Shown here piece by piece: positions 15,248 through 24,017 of a stretch of 64,000 nucleotides of DNA. Every line of letters begins with the position of its first letter. The stretch's first letter is position 1. The stretch is from the NCBI GenBank assembly GCA_012837385.1, contig DURH01000001.1, forward strand, positions 88,476 through 152,475, read 5' to 3'. Under the pieces are notes generated by a model. It did no database searches. It was not told the DNA's origin and was given only the letters and a program-made list of their open reading frames with translations. A program made the position numbers and the translations under genes. Origin of the DNA: Bacillota bacterium (GTDB lineage: Bacteria; Bacillota; Limnochordia; Darwinibacteriales; Darwinibacteriaceae).

Positions 15248-17112
15248 AGTCATTGTCTGAGTTTCGAGAAATGAAGAAGGCCATTTCGGACAGGTTGCTC
15301 TCTGAGAGGCAGGATGGAAAGCCCAGGATCATCATTGGGATGGGGACCTGCGGAATCGCCGCGGGCGCCCGCGAGATCCTGCGCGCTGTACAGAGCCAGG
15401 TGGAGAGCCGAAAACTTGATCTGGCCATCTCCCAGACGGGATGCATCGGCATGTGCCAGTATGAGCCTCTGATGGACGTGGAGATGCCCAACGGGCAGCG
15501 CATCACCTATGGCGGCGTTACTGCTGCAGATATACCCAGGATTATTTCCGAGCATGTCCTAAATGGTAAGGTTGTGGAGGAGTTAGCCATTGCCAGTTAT
15601 GGTGAAGGGGTGGGGAATGTCCCTTCCTACAGCGAGCTAGGGTTTTTCCAGAAGCAGCACAGGCTTGCTCTAGCTAACTGCGGACGCATCGATCCGGAGA
15701 GTATAGACGAATACATTGCCAACGGCGGTTACGGAGCCTGCGTCAAGACTTTGACAGAGATGACCCCTGAGGAAGTGATTGCCGAAGTTAAACAGGCGGG
15801 CCTGCGGGGGCGGGGCGGTGCTGGTTTTCCCACGGGTTTGAAATGGGAGCTCACCCGCAAAACCCCCAGTGATAAAAAGTACCTGATCTGCAACGCCGAT
15901 GAAGGAGACCCAGGGGCGTTTATGGATCGCAGCCTGCTCGAGGGCGATCCTCATCTGGTAATCGAAGGTATGATTATTGGTGCCTATGCCATTGGCGCAG
16001 ACGAAGGCTATATCTACGTACGAGCTGAGTATCCCTTAGCGATTAAGCGCCTGGAAACAGCCTTGACTCAGGCCAGAGAGTATGGGTTCTTAGGTGAGAA
16101 CATCTTTGGCAGCGGGTTCAACTTTGACCTGCACATCAAGAAGGGTGCCGGAGCATTTGTCTGTGGAGAAGAAACAGCCCTGATGGCTTCCATCGAAGGT
16201 AAGCGGGGTATGCCCAGGCCGAAGCCGCCCTTCCCATCCGTTTCTGGGCTGTGGGGCAAACCCACCAATATTAACAATGTAGAGACCTTTGGCAACGTGG
16301 CCCATATCCTGCGCGGCGGTGCCGAACAGTACCGGTCCATTGGCACCGAGACCAGCACTGGCACCAAGGTGTTTGCCCTTACAGGGAAAATCGCCAACAC
16401 CGGTTTGGTGGAGGTACCCATGGGCATGTCCCTGCGGGAAGTTATCTATGACATTGGCGGTGGCCTGTCTGCTGGCGCTGAGCTGAAAGCAGTACAGATC
16501 GGCGGCCCCTCTGGAGGCTGTATTCCTGTCCACCTCCTGGATCTGCCCATTGACTATGAATCTCTCCAGGAAGTGGGAGCAATGATGGGTTCAGGCGGCA
16601 TGGTGGTCATGGACCAGGGCACCTGTATGGTGGATGTAGCTCGCTTTTTCCTGAAGTTTACCCAGAATGAATCCTGCGGTAAGTGTACCCCCTGCAGAGA
16701 GGGCACCATGCGCATGCTGGAGATTCTGGATCGTATCTGCTCTGGTGAAGGGGAGGAAGGCGATCTGGAGCTCTTGGAGGACCTGGGCCGTCACATCCGA
16801 GAGACATCCCTCTGCCAGCTGGGAGGCTCTGCGCCTAACCCGGTCTTGAGCACCCTGCACTATTTCCGAGATGAATATGAGGCCCATATCAAGGAGAAGC
16901 GTTGTCCAGCCAATGTCTGTGCAGGCATGAGTGCCCCTTATCAAATCGATACTGCGGCCTGCGTTGGCTGCGGTGCGTGCGTACGGATCTGTCCCACTGG
17001 AGCCATCAGCGGTGAGCGGCGCCAGCCCCACAGCATTGATGCCGATGCCTGTGTGATCTGCGGTGCCTGTGCTGCCAAATGTCCAGTCCACGCCATTGCC
17101 CAAGGTGCTTAG
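15244..17112 (+). CDS. hydB: NAD-linked [FeFe] hydrogenase flavoprotein subunit, NuoF-like with extra ferredoxin domain
   Basis: A 622-residue NADH/FMN subunit. An N-terminal thioredoxin-like [2Fe-2S] domain (GMGTCGIAAGA, TGCIGMC) precedes the NuoF core with the NAD/FMN loop GLRGRGGAGFPTGLKW and NADEGDPGAFMDR, then an SLBB segment and the [4Fe-4S] site ESCGKCTPCREG...CQLG. The C-terminus has two ferredoxin-type [4Fe-4S] motifs (CVGCGACVRICP, CVICGACAAKCP). This is the layout of HydB/HndC in hydrogenases that couple NADH and ferredoxin (electron bifurcation); bifurcation itself is inferred from the layout. GTG start overlaps the previous stop. Confidence 0.95.
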   Translation: MKSLSEFREMKKAISDRLLSERQDGKPRIIIGMGTCGIAAGAREILRAVQSQVESRKLDLAISQTGCIGMCQYEPLMDVEMPNGQRITYGGVTAADIPRIISEHVLNGKVVEELAIASYGEGVGNVPSYSELGFFQKQHRLALANCGRIDPESIDEYIANGGYGACVKTLTEMTPEEVIAEVKQAGLRGRGGAGFPTGLKWELTRKTPSDKKYLICNADEGDPGAFMDRSLLEGDPHLVIEGMIIGAYAIGADEGYIYVRAEYPLAIKRLETALTQAREYGFLGENIFGSGFNFDLHIKKGAGAFVCGEETALMASIEGKRGMPRPKPPFPSVSGLWGKPTNINNVETFGNVAHILRGGAEQYRSIGTETSTGTKVFALTGKIANTGLVEVPMGMSLREVIYDIGGGLSAGAELKAVQIGGPSGGCIPVHLLDLPIDYESLQEVGAMMGSGGMVVMDQGTCMVDVARFFLKFTQNESCGKCTPCREGTMRMLEILDRICSGEGEEGDLELLEDLGRHIRETSLCQLGGSAPNPVLSTLHYFRDEYEAHIKEKRCPANVCAGMSAPYQIDTAACVGCGACVRICPTGAISGERRQPHSIDADACVICGACAAKCPVHAIAQGA

Positions 17113-17133
17113 GTGGGAGAAAGGAGATGCGAC

Positions 17134-18852
17134 ATGAACAAGATCGCTTTGACCATAGATGACCAGAGAGTTGAAGTGGAACCAGGGACAACCCTTCTGG
17201 AAGCGGCACGTCAGATTGGGATTGAGATTCCCACCCTCTGCTACCATCCCGATCTGTCTCTCCATGGTTCCTGCCGGGTGTGCGTAGTGGAGGATGTGAA
17301 TACCAAAAGGCTCTTGGCTTCCTGTGTAGTGGAAGCGGCAGAGGGCATGGTGATCAGCACCCGCAGCAGCCACGCTCGCCGGGCGAGGCGGCGCAATGTT
17401 GAGCTTCTGCTGGCTAACCACCCCAACGACTGCCTCAGCTGTGAACGCAACGGCAGCTGCGAATTGCAGGAAATCACCCACAAGCTGGGCGTTACTAAGG
17501 AGGACGTGGAAAGGTTCCGCGGCAAACAGAGGGACTTTCCCCTGGACGAACGGGGGCCGGCTCTCAGGCGAGAACCCAACAAGTGTATTCTCTGCGGCCG
17601 CTGTGTGCGGGTATGTGAGGAAGTACAGGGTTTAGCAGCTGTGGATTTTGCCGGAAGGGGCTTTAACTCCATTGTCACTACCGCGTTTGACCTCCCCTTA
17701 AGCGAAATCAACTGTGCCAGCTGCGGCCAATGTGCCACGGTGTGCCCCACTGGCGCCATCACGGAAGTACGGGAAGTTGATGCGGTGTGGAGGGCATTAG
17801 AAGACGAAGACAAGTTCGTGGTGGTTCAGACCGCACCAGCCATCCAGGCAAGTATTGGCGAGGAGTTCGGCCTGCCAGCTGGGACCGTGGTCACCGGCAA
17901 GCTGGTTACTGCCCTGAGGATGCTGGGCTTTGACGGTGTCTTTTCCACAGAGTTCACTGCGGATTTGACCATTATTGAAGAGGGCTGGGAGTTCATTGAT
18001 AGGATCCAGGGCAATAAGCGTCTGCCCATTATCACTTCCTGCTGCCCAGGCTGGATTAAGTATGCGGAGCATAACTACCCTGACCTGCTAGAGCATCTTT
18101 CCACAGCCAAATCGCCGCAGCAGATGTTTTCCACCCTGGCCAAAACTTACTACGCAGAACGCATTGGTGTGGATCCTGAGAAAATCTACACAGTATCCAT
18201 CATGCCCTGTACAGCCAAGAAGTTCGAGAAAAACCGGATCGAACACCGAGACAGCGGCTTCCAGGATACCGATGCTGTGCTAACCACCAGGGAACTGGCG
18301 GATATGATTAAGGAAGTGGGCATAGATCTAGCTCATCTCCACGAAGAAGACTATGATTCCATCATGGGCAGCCTCTCCGGTGCAGCCACCATCTTCGGCA
18401 CCACAGGCGGTGTTACCGAAGCGGCTCTCCGTACTGTGAAGGAACTGCTCACAGGAGAACCTCTAGACCGGCTCAACCTAGGTATCTTGGGCAATCGCGA
18501 GGCCGAGGTAGAAATCGCGGGGCGCACTTACAGGATTGCCATGGTGAGCGGGCTGGCCAACGCCGCTGAAGTGCTGAACCAGGTGCGGGCGGGAACCTGT
18601 GACCTGGATTGGATTGAAGTTATGGCCTGTCCCCATGGCTGTGTCGGCGGAGGCGGGCAGCCCCTACCCAACAGCAGGGAGCAGAAGGAAAAACGGGCCC
18701 AAGCCTTGGCCAGTATCGATGAGCATAAGTCCATCCGGAAATCCCATGAGAATCCAGCTATAAAGAAACTGTACGAGGACTTCCTAGGCGAGCCCCTGGG
18801 AGGCAGAGCCCACGAGCTTCTGCACACTTCCTATCAGGCTCGTCCGCGCTAG
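17134..18852 (+). CDS. hydA: [FeFe] hydrogenase catalytic subunit
   Basis: A 572-residue H2-evolving/oxidising subunit. In order: an N-terminal [2Fe-2S] domain (CYHPDLSLHGSCRVC), the His-Cys3 site HPNDCLSCERNGSCELQ, two [4Fe-4S] motifs (CILCGRCVRVCEE, CASCGQCATVCP), the H-cluster signatures TSCCPGWIKYAE, MPCTAKKFE and MACPHGCVGGGGQ, and the small-subunit tail (SIRKSHENPAIKKLYEDFLGEPLG). All H-cluster cysteines are present. ATG 17134 follows AAAGGAG by 7 bases. The HydE/F/G maturases are not in this window. Confidence 0.96.
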   Translation: MNKIALTIDDQRVEVEPGTTLLEAARQIGIEIPTLCYHPDLSLHGSCRVCVVEDVNTKRLLASCVVEAAEGMVISTRSSHARRARRRNVELLLANHPNDCLSCERNGSCELQEITHKLGVTKEDVERFRGKQRDFPLDERGPALRREPNKCILCGRCVRVCEEVQGLAAVDFAGRGFNSIVTTAFDLPLSEINCASCGQCATVCPTGAITEVREVDAVWRALEDEDKFVVVQTAPAIQASIGEEFGLPAGTVVTGKLVTALRMLGFDGVFSTEFTADLTIIEEGWEFIDRIQGNKRLPIITSCCPGWIKYAEHNYPDLLEHLSTAKSPQQMFSTLAKTYYAERIGVDPEKIYTVSIMPCTAKKFEKNRIEHRDSGFQDTDAVLTTRELADMIKEVGIDLAHLHEEDYDSIMGSLSGAATIFGTTGGVTEAALRTVKELLTGEPLDRLNLGILGNREAEVEIAGRTYRIAMVSGLANAAEVLNQVRAGTCDLDWIEVMACPHGCVGGGGQPLPNSREQKEKRAQALASIDEHKSIRKSHENPAIKKLYEDFLGEPLGGRAHELLHTSYQARPR

Positions 18853-18886
18853 TGGCATTCTTATCTAGGTTGGAGGAGGCACCAAC

Positions 18887-19843
18887 ATGCGTAGGTTAAG
18901 GTATCTCATTTTGATTCTAGTGATTTTCTCCGTGTTGTCTCCATCCCCCTGGGCTAGGGCCGAAGAAGGGAGAAAGATTTTCATCCAAAGCCCGCCTACT
19001 GTGGGGGTACTTCCTCTGATCTGGGTTCAAGAGCAGGGTGTACTGCCCAGAGGAATTGATTTGGAGATTATCATCTCCCAAGACCATCAGCGGGGCCTCT
19101 CCCTCATATCCAGTGGAGATCTGGATCTGCTGGTGACCGGCGTTAACGTGGGCGCTAAAGCCTACAATCGCGGCATAGATCTGCAGTTGGTGAACACCAA
19201 CATCTGGGGTATTGATTACCTGCTTACTTCCGGCTTTCAAGCTGAGAGTTGGAAGGACCTAGAGGGAAGAACCCTCAGCCTACCGCTGCAGGGTGGCCCC
19301 CTGGATTTTTTGGCCCGCTACTTCCTGCACAACCACGGGGTGGATTTAGATCAAATCGACTTTGCCTACCTTCCTTCCAATAATGGAGCTCGAGCTTTCC
19401 AGCTGGGCAGGCTGGACGCGATCATCCTTCCCGAGCCCATGGTTACGATTACTCTCAACAACTACGATCAGGCGGTTTTGTCCTTGGATATTCAAGAAGA
19501 ATGGGGCAAACTCCATGCTGGTGAGGAGCGCATTCCTTTTGTGGGCTTGTTTGTGCAGGGGGGCTTTGCCAAAGAGAATTCTGAGTTGGTGGATCTGCTC
19601 CATCAGTACTATCAGGAGGGAGTGGACTGGGTGCAGTCCCACCCAGAAGCGGCCGCAGAGTTGGCCGCCCAGCACTTTGGCCAGCCTGCTGCCTTGGTGC
19701 AGGAATCCTTGGGTAGGATCCATCTCCAGGTGTATCCCCAGGATGAAGCCAGGGAGCTGATTGAGCTTCTCTTCACTGAAATCATGGACTACTACCCAGA
19801 GATGATAGGGGGGAGGTTGCCCGATGGCGATTTCTATTTCTAG
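18887..19843 (+). CDS. NitT/TauT-type ABC transporter substrate-binding protein
   Basis: A 318-residue exported binding protein of the NMT1/SsuA class. Signal peptide at 1-25 (LILILVIFSVLSPSPWARA). The mature part shows the class pattern: FIQSPPTVGVLPLIWVQEQGVL, LVTGVNVGAKAYNRG, DFAYLPSNNGARAFQLGRLDAIILPEPM. Relatives bind alkanesulfonates, taurine, nitrate, pyrimidine precursors or riboflavin-like ligands; the ligand here is unknown. It starts 34 bases after hydA with a good GGAGGAGG and no terminator between, so it is probably in the hydrogenase transcript. Confidence 0.85.
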   Translation: MRRLRYLILILVIFSVLSPSPWARAEEGRKIFIQSPPTVGVLPLIWVQEQGVLPRGIDLEIIISQDHQRGLSLISSGDLDLLVTGVNVGAKAYNRGIDLQLVNTNIWGIDYLLTSGFQAESWKDLEGRTLSLPLQGGPLDFLARYFLHNHGVDLDQIDFAYLPSNNGARAFQLGRLDAIILPEPMVTITLNNYDQAVLSLDIQEEWGKLHAGEERIPFVGLFVQGGFAKENSELVDLLHQYYQEGVDWVQSHPEAAAELAAQHFGQPAALVQESLGRIHLQVYPQDEARELIELLFTEIMDYYPEMIGGRLPDGDFYF

Positions 19844-20600
19844 ACGCAAAGGTGAGTTTCAAAAGCTAGCCATAGGCACTGCAGGACTCTTGGTGGTCTT
19901 CGCCTGTTGGAGCCGCTTGGCAGAAAACTATCATCCCCTGATCCTCCCTTCACCCCACGAGACCGGGAAAGCCCTGCTCGCGCTGTGGAAGGAGGGCAGC
20001 CTGGTCTCCAATGTCTTGGTTACCCTGAGCCGCACTCTCTGTGGTTGTTCGTTGGCTCTTTTCAGCGGGTTTGCTCTCGCTGTGCTCACGAAAGGCACCA
20101 CCTTCTGGCAGGCCCTGGTCAGGCCGATCCTCACATTGATCCAGATCATCCCGCCTGTGGTCTGGACGGTGTTGGCTGTGATCTGGTTCGGCATCGCCGA
20201 TCATGTGGCCCCTGTTTTTCTGATTTTCGTTGTTACCCTTCCCGTTGCTTTTGTCAGCTTTTTTTCCGGCTTGGACAGCATCGATGGGCAGCTGGTGGAG
20301 ATGGCTGCAGTGTACCGCTGCAGCAGGCTCAAGACCATCACAGAGATCTATCTTCCGGCCTTGATCCCCCATTTTGTGTCCACGGTGAGTGTGGGCATCT
20401 CCTTCGCCTGGAAGGCAGCGATTTTCGCAGAGTTTATGGGCAGCACCACTGGCGTGGGCTTCGCCCTCAGCACCGCCAACAGTAACTTGCAGACAGAGAA
20501 GGTGTTTGCCTGGGTGTTAGTACTGATTGCGGTGATGCTCGTGTGTGAGTACGGGCTCCTCACTCCCCTGAGGCGTCGGGCGGCGAGGTGGTCTGCTTGA
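19824..20600 (+). CDS. NitT/TauT-type ABC transporter permease
   Basis: A 258-residue membrane protein of the SsuC/TauC class with about six helices. The coupling loop IDGQLVEMAAVYRCSRLKTITEIYLPALIPH (about 150-180) is the usual EAA region. GGGGGGAGG lies 7 bases before the ATG, and the gene overlaps the binding-protein gene by 20 bases, so translation is coupled. Confidence 0.88.
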   Translation: MAISISRRKGEFQKLAIGTAGLLVVFACWSRLAENYHPLILPSPHETGKALLALWKEGSLVSNVLVTLSRTLCGCSLALFSGFALAVLTKGTTFWQALVRPILTLIQIIPPVVWTVLAVIWFGIADHVAPVFLIFVVTLPVAFVSFFSGLDSIDGQLVEMAAVYRCSRLKTITEIYLPALIPHFVSTVSVGISFAWKAAIFAEFMGSTTGVGFALSTANSNLQTEKVFAWVLVLIAVMLVCEYGLLTPLRRRAARWSA

Positions 20601-21334
20601 GAGTAGTCGTTCTGGAGTATGTTGGCGTCACCAAGGAGTTTGCCGGCGACGAAGGCATACTCCAAGTAGTGGATGATTTGTCGTTGACCATAAAACGGGG
20701 TGAGATTGTAGCCCTCCTGGGTCCTTCCGGCTGCGGTAAGACCACCCTGCTGAACATGGGAGCACAACTGCTGAAACCAACTCGGGGCCGCGTGGTTTGT
20801 CCTAAAGGCACCCGGGTTGCTTACGCGTTTCAGGAGCCACGGCTTCTGCCATGGAAGACAGTGGAGGAAAACATCCGTTTTGTGCAGGATAATTTCCTGC
20901 CTGAACCCCTCGGTGGCGAGATTCGGGAGAGGATCTTGGTCCAGACTCAGCTATCCGACTTCCGCAATGCCTACCCCGATGAGCTCAGCGGCGGGATGAA
21001 GCAGAGGGTGGAAATCGCCCGGGCCCTGTCCATCCAGCCCGACCTCTTGTTGATGGACGAGCCCTTCAAATCCCTGGACCCAGCTTTGAAGCTGGAGCTC
21101 CGCAGTCTCCTCCTGGCAGAGCACAGCAGGCAGCAGTTTGCCCTTCTGCTGGTTACGCACGATCCAGGGGAGGCCGTACTCCTCGCCGATCGGGTGATCT
21201 TGCTTTCCCGGCGGCCGGCACAGATTCGTACAGAGATTGCCTTAAAGGCTCCCCAAGAGCTCCGCACCCTAGCAGATCCTCTGCTCGCGGGCTGGCTGGA
21301 CGAAATCCATGGGCTCATGGTGGGGGCGCAGTAA
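20597..21334 (+). CDS. NitT/TauT-type ABC transporter ATPase
   Basis: A 245-residue ATP-binding subunit of the SsuB/TauB class: Walker A LLGPSGCGKTT, Q-loop AFQEPRLLPW, signature LSGGMKQR, Walker B LLLMDEPF, and switch His in VTHD. TTG 20597 is chosen because GAGGTGG precedes it and it forms a TTGA overlap with the permease stop; GTG 20588 is an alternative. Completes a transporter linked to the hydrogenase operon. Confidence 0.9.
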   Translation: MRVVVLEYVGVTKEFAGDEGILQVVDDLSLTIKRGEIVALLGPSGCGKTTLLNMGAQLLKPTRGRVVCPKGTRVAYAFQEPRLLPWKTVEENIRFVQDNFLPEPLGGEIRERILVQTQLSDFRNAYPDELSGGMKQRVEIARALSIQPDLLLMDEPFKSLDPALKLELRSLLLAEHSRQQFALLLVTHDPGEAVLLADRVILLSRRPAQIRTEIALKAPQELRTLADPLLAGWLDEIHGLMVGAQ

Positions 21335-21346
21335 CCCTTTCCCCGC

Positions 21347-21374
21347 TTGCTTCTGTTTCCAAAGGGAATAGAAT
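21347..21374 (+). promoter_or_regulatory. Candidate promoter of the Dps-like gene
   Basis: TTGCTT (21347-21352), 16-base spacer, TAGAAT (21369-21374). Confidence 0.5.
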
Positions 21375-21431
21375 CTCTCTTTCCCCGGGACACTAGAAGA
21401 GAGTGAAATTCAGTGGAAAGGGTTGAACACT

Positions 21432-22178
21432 ATGCCGAGCAATTTGCAGCCACCCACCCCAACCATGCAAGATATGGAGATTGTATCCCAGGATCTCAAG
21501 GCCTTTGATGGCAGGTTCAAACTGGATAAGTACGGCTTTGACCCTAAAATGCCGGGTCATGCCACAGAGCACAAGATGATTGTTCGTCAGCAGCCCCGCA
21601 CGGCCAAGAAAGTGGGCTGCGGCATCAGCCTGCCTCTGGAAGTACGCCAGGAGATAGCCCTTATGCTGGATGAACATCAATGTGCGCTAACGGTTGCTCT
21701 GCACCAGTACAACAAACATCACTGGTTGAGCGAAGGGGCGGAGGGCTTTATAAGCCTGCACCACTTGCTGGAGGAACACATTGAAAAGACTATGAAACAC
21801 ATTGATGATGTGGGGGAGCGAGTGGCCAGGTTGGGAATGGTTCCCACTGCCCACCCTGTGGCACAGCACGAGCTGTCCTATATCAAATGTGAGCCAGAAG
21901 GCCGGTATTCGATTAGGGACTTCCTGCGCAATGATCTGGAGCATGAGCTGAAGATCCAGCAGATGCTGCGCAAAACCATCGAACGTGCCCATCAACTCAA
22001 AGACTATGGCACAGTGGAGGTACTAGAGGATATTCTGGTTGAGCGGGAAGACCTGGGTTATCACCTCTACAGTGTTCTGGAAGATGATACGCTGGTGCGG
22101 GGTATGGAGCACCTCATCTCCCAATCAGGCAACATCGCGGGTGACCGTCCCATGGATCCCAGCACTCCCCTTCAGTAG
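21432..22178 (+). CDS. Dps/ferritin-like protein with N-terminal extension
   Basis: A 248-residue protein whose residues about 75-220 read as a four-helix ferritin-like domain of the Dps class: ALHQYNKHHWLSEGAEG, SLHHLLEEHIEKTMKHIDDVGERVARLGMVP and RNDLEHELKIQQMLRKTI. The H-W-G and H...D...E pattern matches the Dps ferroxidase site. Dps proteins store iron and shield DNA from peroxide. At 248 residues it is longer than typical Dps (about 160-190), with a 70-residue N-terminal extension. ATG 21432 follows AAAGGG; a TTG 9 bases earlier is weaker. Its place near hydrogenase and hemerythrin genes fits oxidative protection. Confidence 0.72.
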   Translation: MPSNLQPPTPTMQDMEIVSQDLKAFDGRFKLDKYGFDPKMPGHATEHKMIVRQQPRTAKKVGCGISLPLEVRQEIALMLDEHQCALTVALHQYNKHHWLSEGAEGFISLHHLLEEHIEKTMKHIDDVGERVARLGMVPTAHPVAQHELSYIKCEPEGRYSIRDFLRNDLEHELKIQQMLRKTIERAHQLKDYGTVEVLEDILVEREDLGYHLYSVLEDDTLVRGMEHLISQSGNIAGDRPMDPSTPLQ

Positions 22179-22213
22179 TGGGAAAACTGCAAGACCTTTT
22201 TCCCGGTTAAAGT

Positions 22214-22246
22214 GGGCCAATCTCCCAGGAGGTTGGCTCTTTTTTT
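22214..22246 (+). terminator. Intrinsic terminator after the Dps-like gene
   Basis: GGGCCAATCTCC pairs with GGAGGTTGGCTC, then T7. Confidence 0.88.
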
Positions 22247-22370
22247 GCTGCCCAGGATTGCAATTCGGAAACATTCATGAAAAAAATGAAAAGGGAAGGA
22301 GAAGAGCTGGAGAATCAAGAAGAAAACCAATAAGAGTATGAAGGTGTATCCCACAGCAAGGAGCGAGTCC

Positions 22371-23405
22371 ATGGCTACTCTGAGAGACATTGCGATCCGC
22401 GCGGGAACTTCCATAGCTACCGTCAGCCGGGTGTTAAACGGGCATCAGACGGTAAATGCGGCGGTGGCATCCCGGGTGCTGGAAGCCGCCGCAGAACTAG
22501 GCTATGAGAAAAGCAAGGGAAACAAGCTGAAACAGACCCTGGCAGTCCTTGTCACCTGGCCCAGCACGTCGCCCACTCAGACGCTAAGGGACAGCCAGTA
22601 CGCCATGATGTTTCTGCACCCCATCTATGTGGCGGCAGAGCGGCTTGGTTACCATCTGGTGTTCCACTTTGGCACTGAAGAGGGCAAGCTTTCCTCCTCC
22701 CTGCGCTGGGAGATCTCCACCAAACAGTTCGAAGGCGCCCTAATTGTGGGCAGCTATCAGTCTATGGAACGCACCTATATCAAGCATCTCCATACTGCAG
22801 GCATTCCCTTTTTCCATTTGTCCAAGCCCCCTATGGATGCTGACGGTTCCCTGAGCTATGTGGCTGTAGATGACTACGCTGGAGGGTACCGGGCTGGGGA
22901 GCATCTGGTGAAGGCGGGCTGTGAAAAAGTGCTGCATATAGCTGGCCCCAAGTATTCCAGGGACGCCCTGGAGCGCCAAAAGGGGTTTATCCAAGCGTGC
23001 CGGGATTATGGACTGGAGGATCGCTGTATCACAGTGTTTCAAGGAGACTTCCATGAGCCAGCCGGCGAGCGCTGCGCCCAGTACCTGCTGAAAAAAGGCA
23101 ATCTTCCCCATGGAATTTTTGCAGCCAATGACATGATGGCCATTGGCTGTCTGCGTGCCCTGCAGGAGGGGGGAGTTAAGGTACCTGGAGACACGCGCAT
23201 GGTGGGGTTTGACGATATTGTCCTTGCTTCCTATGTTGACCCCAGCCTGACCACCATCCGTGTGCCCTACGAAGATTTGGCCCGCATTGCCACAGAGGAA
23301 TTGGTGAAGCAGATCGAGTATCCAGTACGGAAGACGATAAAGGTGCGGTTAGAGGCGGAGCTGGTGGTGAGGCGCTCTTGTGGTGCGCAACCAACCGCGA
23401 GCTGA
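22371..23405 (+). CDS. LacI-family transcriptional regulator
   Basis: A 344-residue regulator. N-terminal HTH and hinge (MATLRDIAIRAGTSIATVSRVLNGHQTVN), then a periplasmic-binding-like effector domain with LTTIRVPYEDLARIA near the end. ATG 22371 is 7 bases after AAGGAG and matches the family N-terminus; an in-frame ATG 33 bases earlier has no site. No sugar genes adjoin, so its target is elsewhere; a LacI-type palindrome at 47555 is one candidate (inference). Confidence 0.88.
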   Translation: MATLRDIAIRAGTSIATVSRVLNGHQTVNAAVASRVLEAAAELGYEKSKGNKLKQTLAVLVTWPSTSPTQTLRDSQYAMMFLHPIYVAAERLGYHLVFHFGTEEGKLSSSLRWEISTKQFEGALIVGSYQSMERTYIKHLHTAGIPFFHLSKPPMDADGSLSYVAVDDYAGGYRAGEHLVKAGCEKVLHIAGPKYSRDALERQKGFIQACRDYGLEDRCITVFQGDFHEPAGERCAQYLLKKGNLPHGIFAANDMMAIGCLRALQEGGVKVPGDTRMVGFDDIVLASYVDPSLTTIRVPYEDLARIATEELVKQIEYPVRKTIKVRLEAELVVRRSCGAQPTAS

Positions 23406-23417
23406 CCGTCTCCATAG

Positions 23418-23446
23418 TTGAGCATCTGTCAATTTTGTGATAGTAT
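23418..23446 (+). promoter_or_regulatory. Candidate promoter of the hemerythrin gene
   Basis: TTGAGC (23418-23423), 17-base spacer, TAGTAT (23441-23446). Confidence 0.45.
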
Positions 23447-23489
23447 TACATTACCTGTTTACATAACATCTCTCGAGGGAGGTCAACCC

Positions 23490-23885
23490 ATGCCGTGGAG
23501 TCCGTCGTTGTCCGTTGGTATTGAGCTGATTGATGAGCAGCACAAGGAGTGGTTTGACAGGGCGGAGCGCCTTTTTGAAGCAGGAAAGAAGGGACAAGCC
23601 AAGGAGTACATTGGAGAACTTCTGGAGTTCCTGGACAGCTACACCAGGAAGCATTTTGCCGATGAAGAGAAGTACATGGCTCAGATGGGCTACCCGGGCC
23701 TGGAGGAACAGAAGAAGGCCCATGCATCCTTCATTGCCCAGCTGGCTGAGCTGCGCCAGAACTACGATTCTTCAGGCGGCAGTATCAGTGTGATTATCAA
23801 TGCCAACAAGATTGTAATTGATTGGCTGACCAAACACATCTCTCAAATGGATAGGAAGATTGGGGAGTTTGTGAACAAGAAATAG
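23490..23885 (+). CDS. Bacteriohemerythrin
   Basis: A 131-residue single-domain O2-binding di-iron protein. Ligand positions of the family are present: H18 (IDEQHKEWF), H55 and E59 (HFADEEKYM), H78 (KAHASF), H116 and D121 (WLTKHISQMD). In anaerobes such proteins bind or deliver O2 and protect O2-sensitive enzymes. ATG 23490 follows GGGAGG by 7 bases and starts the conserved MPWSPSLSVGIELID. Single-gene transcript with a terminator. Confidence 0.93.
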   Translation: MPWSPSLSVGIELIDEQHKEWFDRAERLFEAGKKGQAKEYIGELLEFLDSYTRKHFADEEKYMAQMGYPGLEEQKKAHASFIAQLAELRQNYDSSGGSISVIINANKIVIDWLTKHISQMDRKIGEFVNKK

Positions 23886-23908
23886 TGTAGGCCCTGAGAG
23901 GGAATCGC

Positions 23909-23936
23909 GGAACGCTGCCGAGGCGTTCCCTTTTTT
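23909..23936 (+). terminator. Intrinsic terminator after bacteriohemerythrin
   Basis: GGAACGC/GCGTTCC stem followed by T6. Confidence 0.9.
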
Positions 23937-24017
23937 GTTTCCAAAAGTTGGGGCAGGAGTCTTTGGGGAAAAGCTTAATTAGTATATCCAAAAGCAGTTC
24001 GACGGGGGTTTGGACCG

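Noticed and set aside
23885..23905. TPP-riboswitch-like CCCTGAGAGGG
   Set aside because: Isolated string after a stop codon; none of the other conserved TPP elements are nearby.
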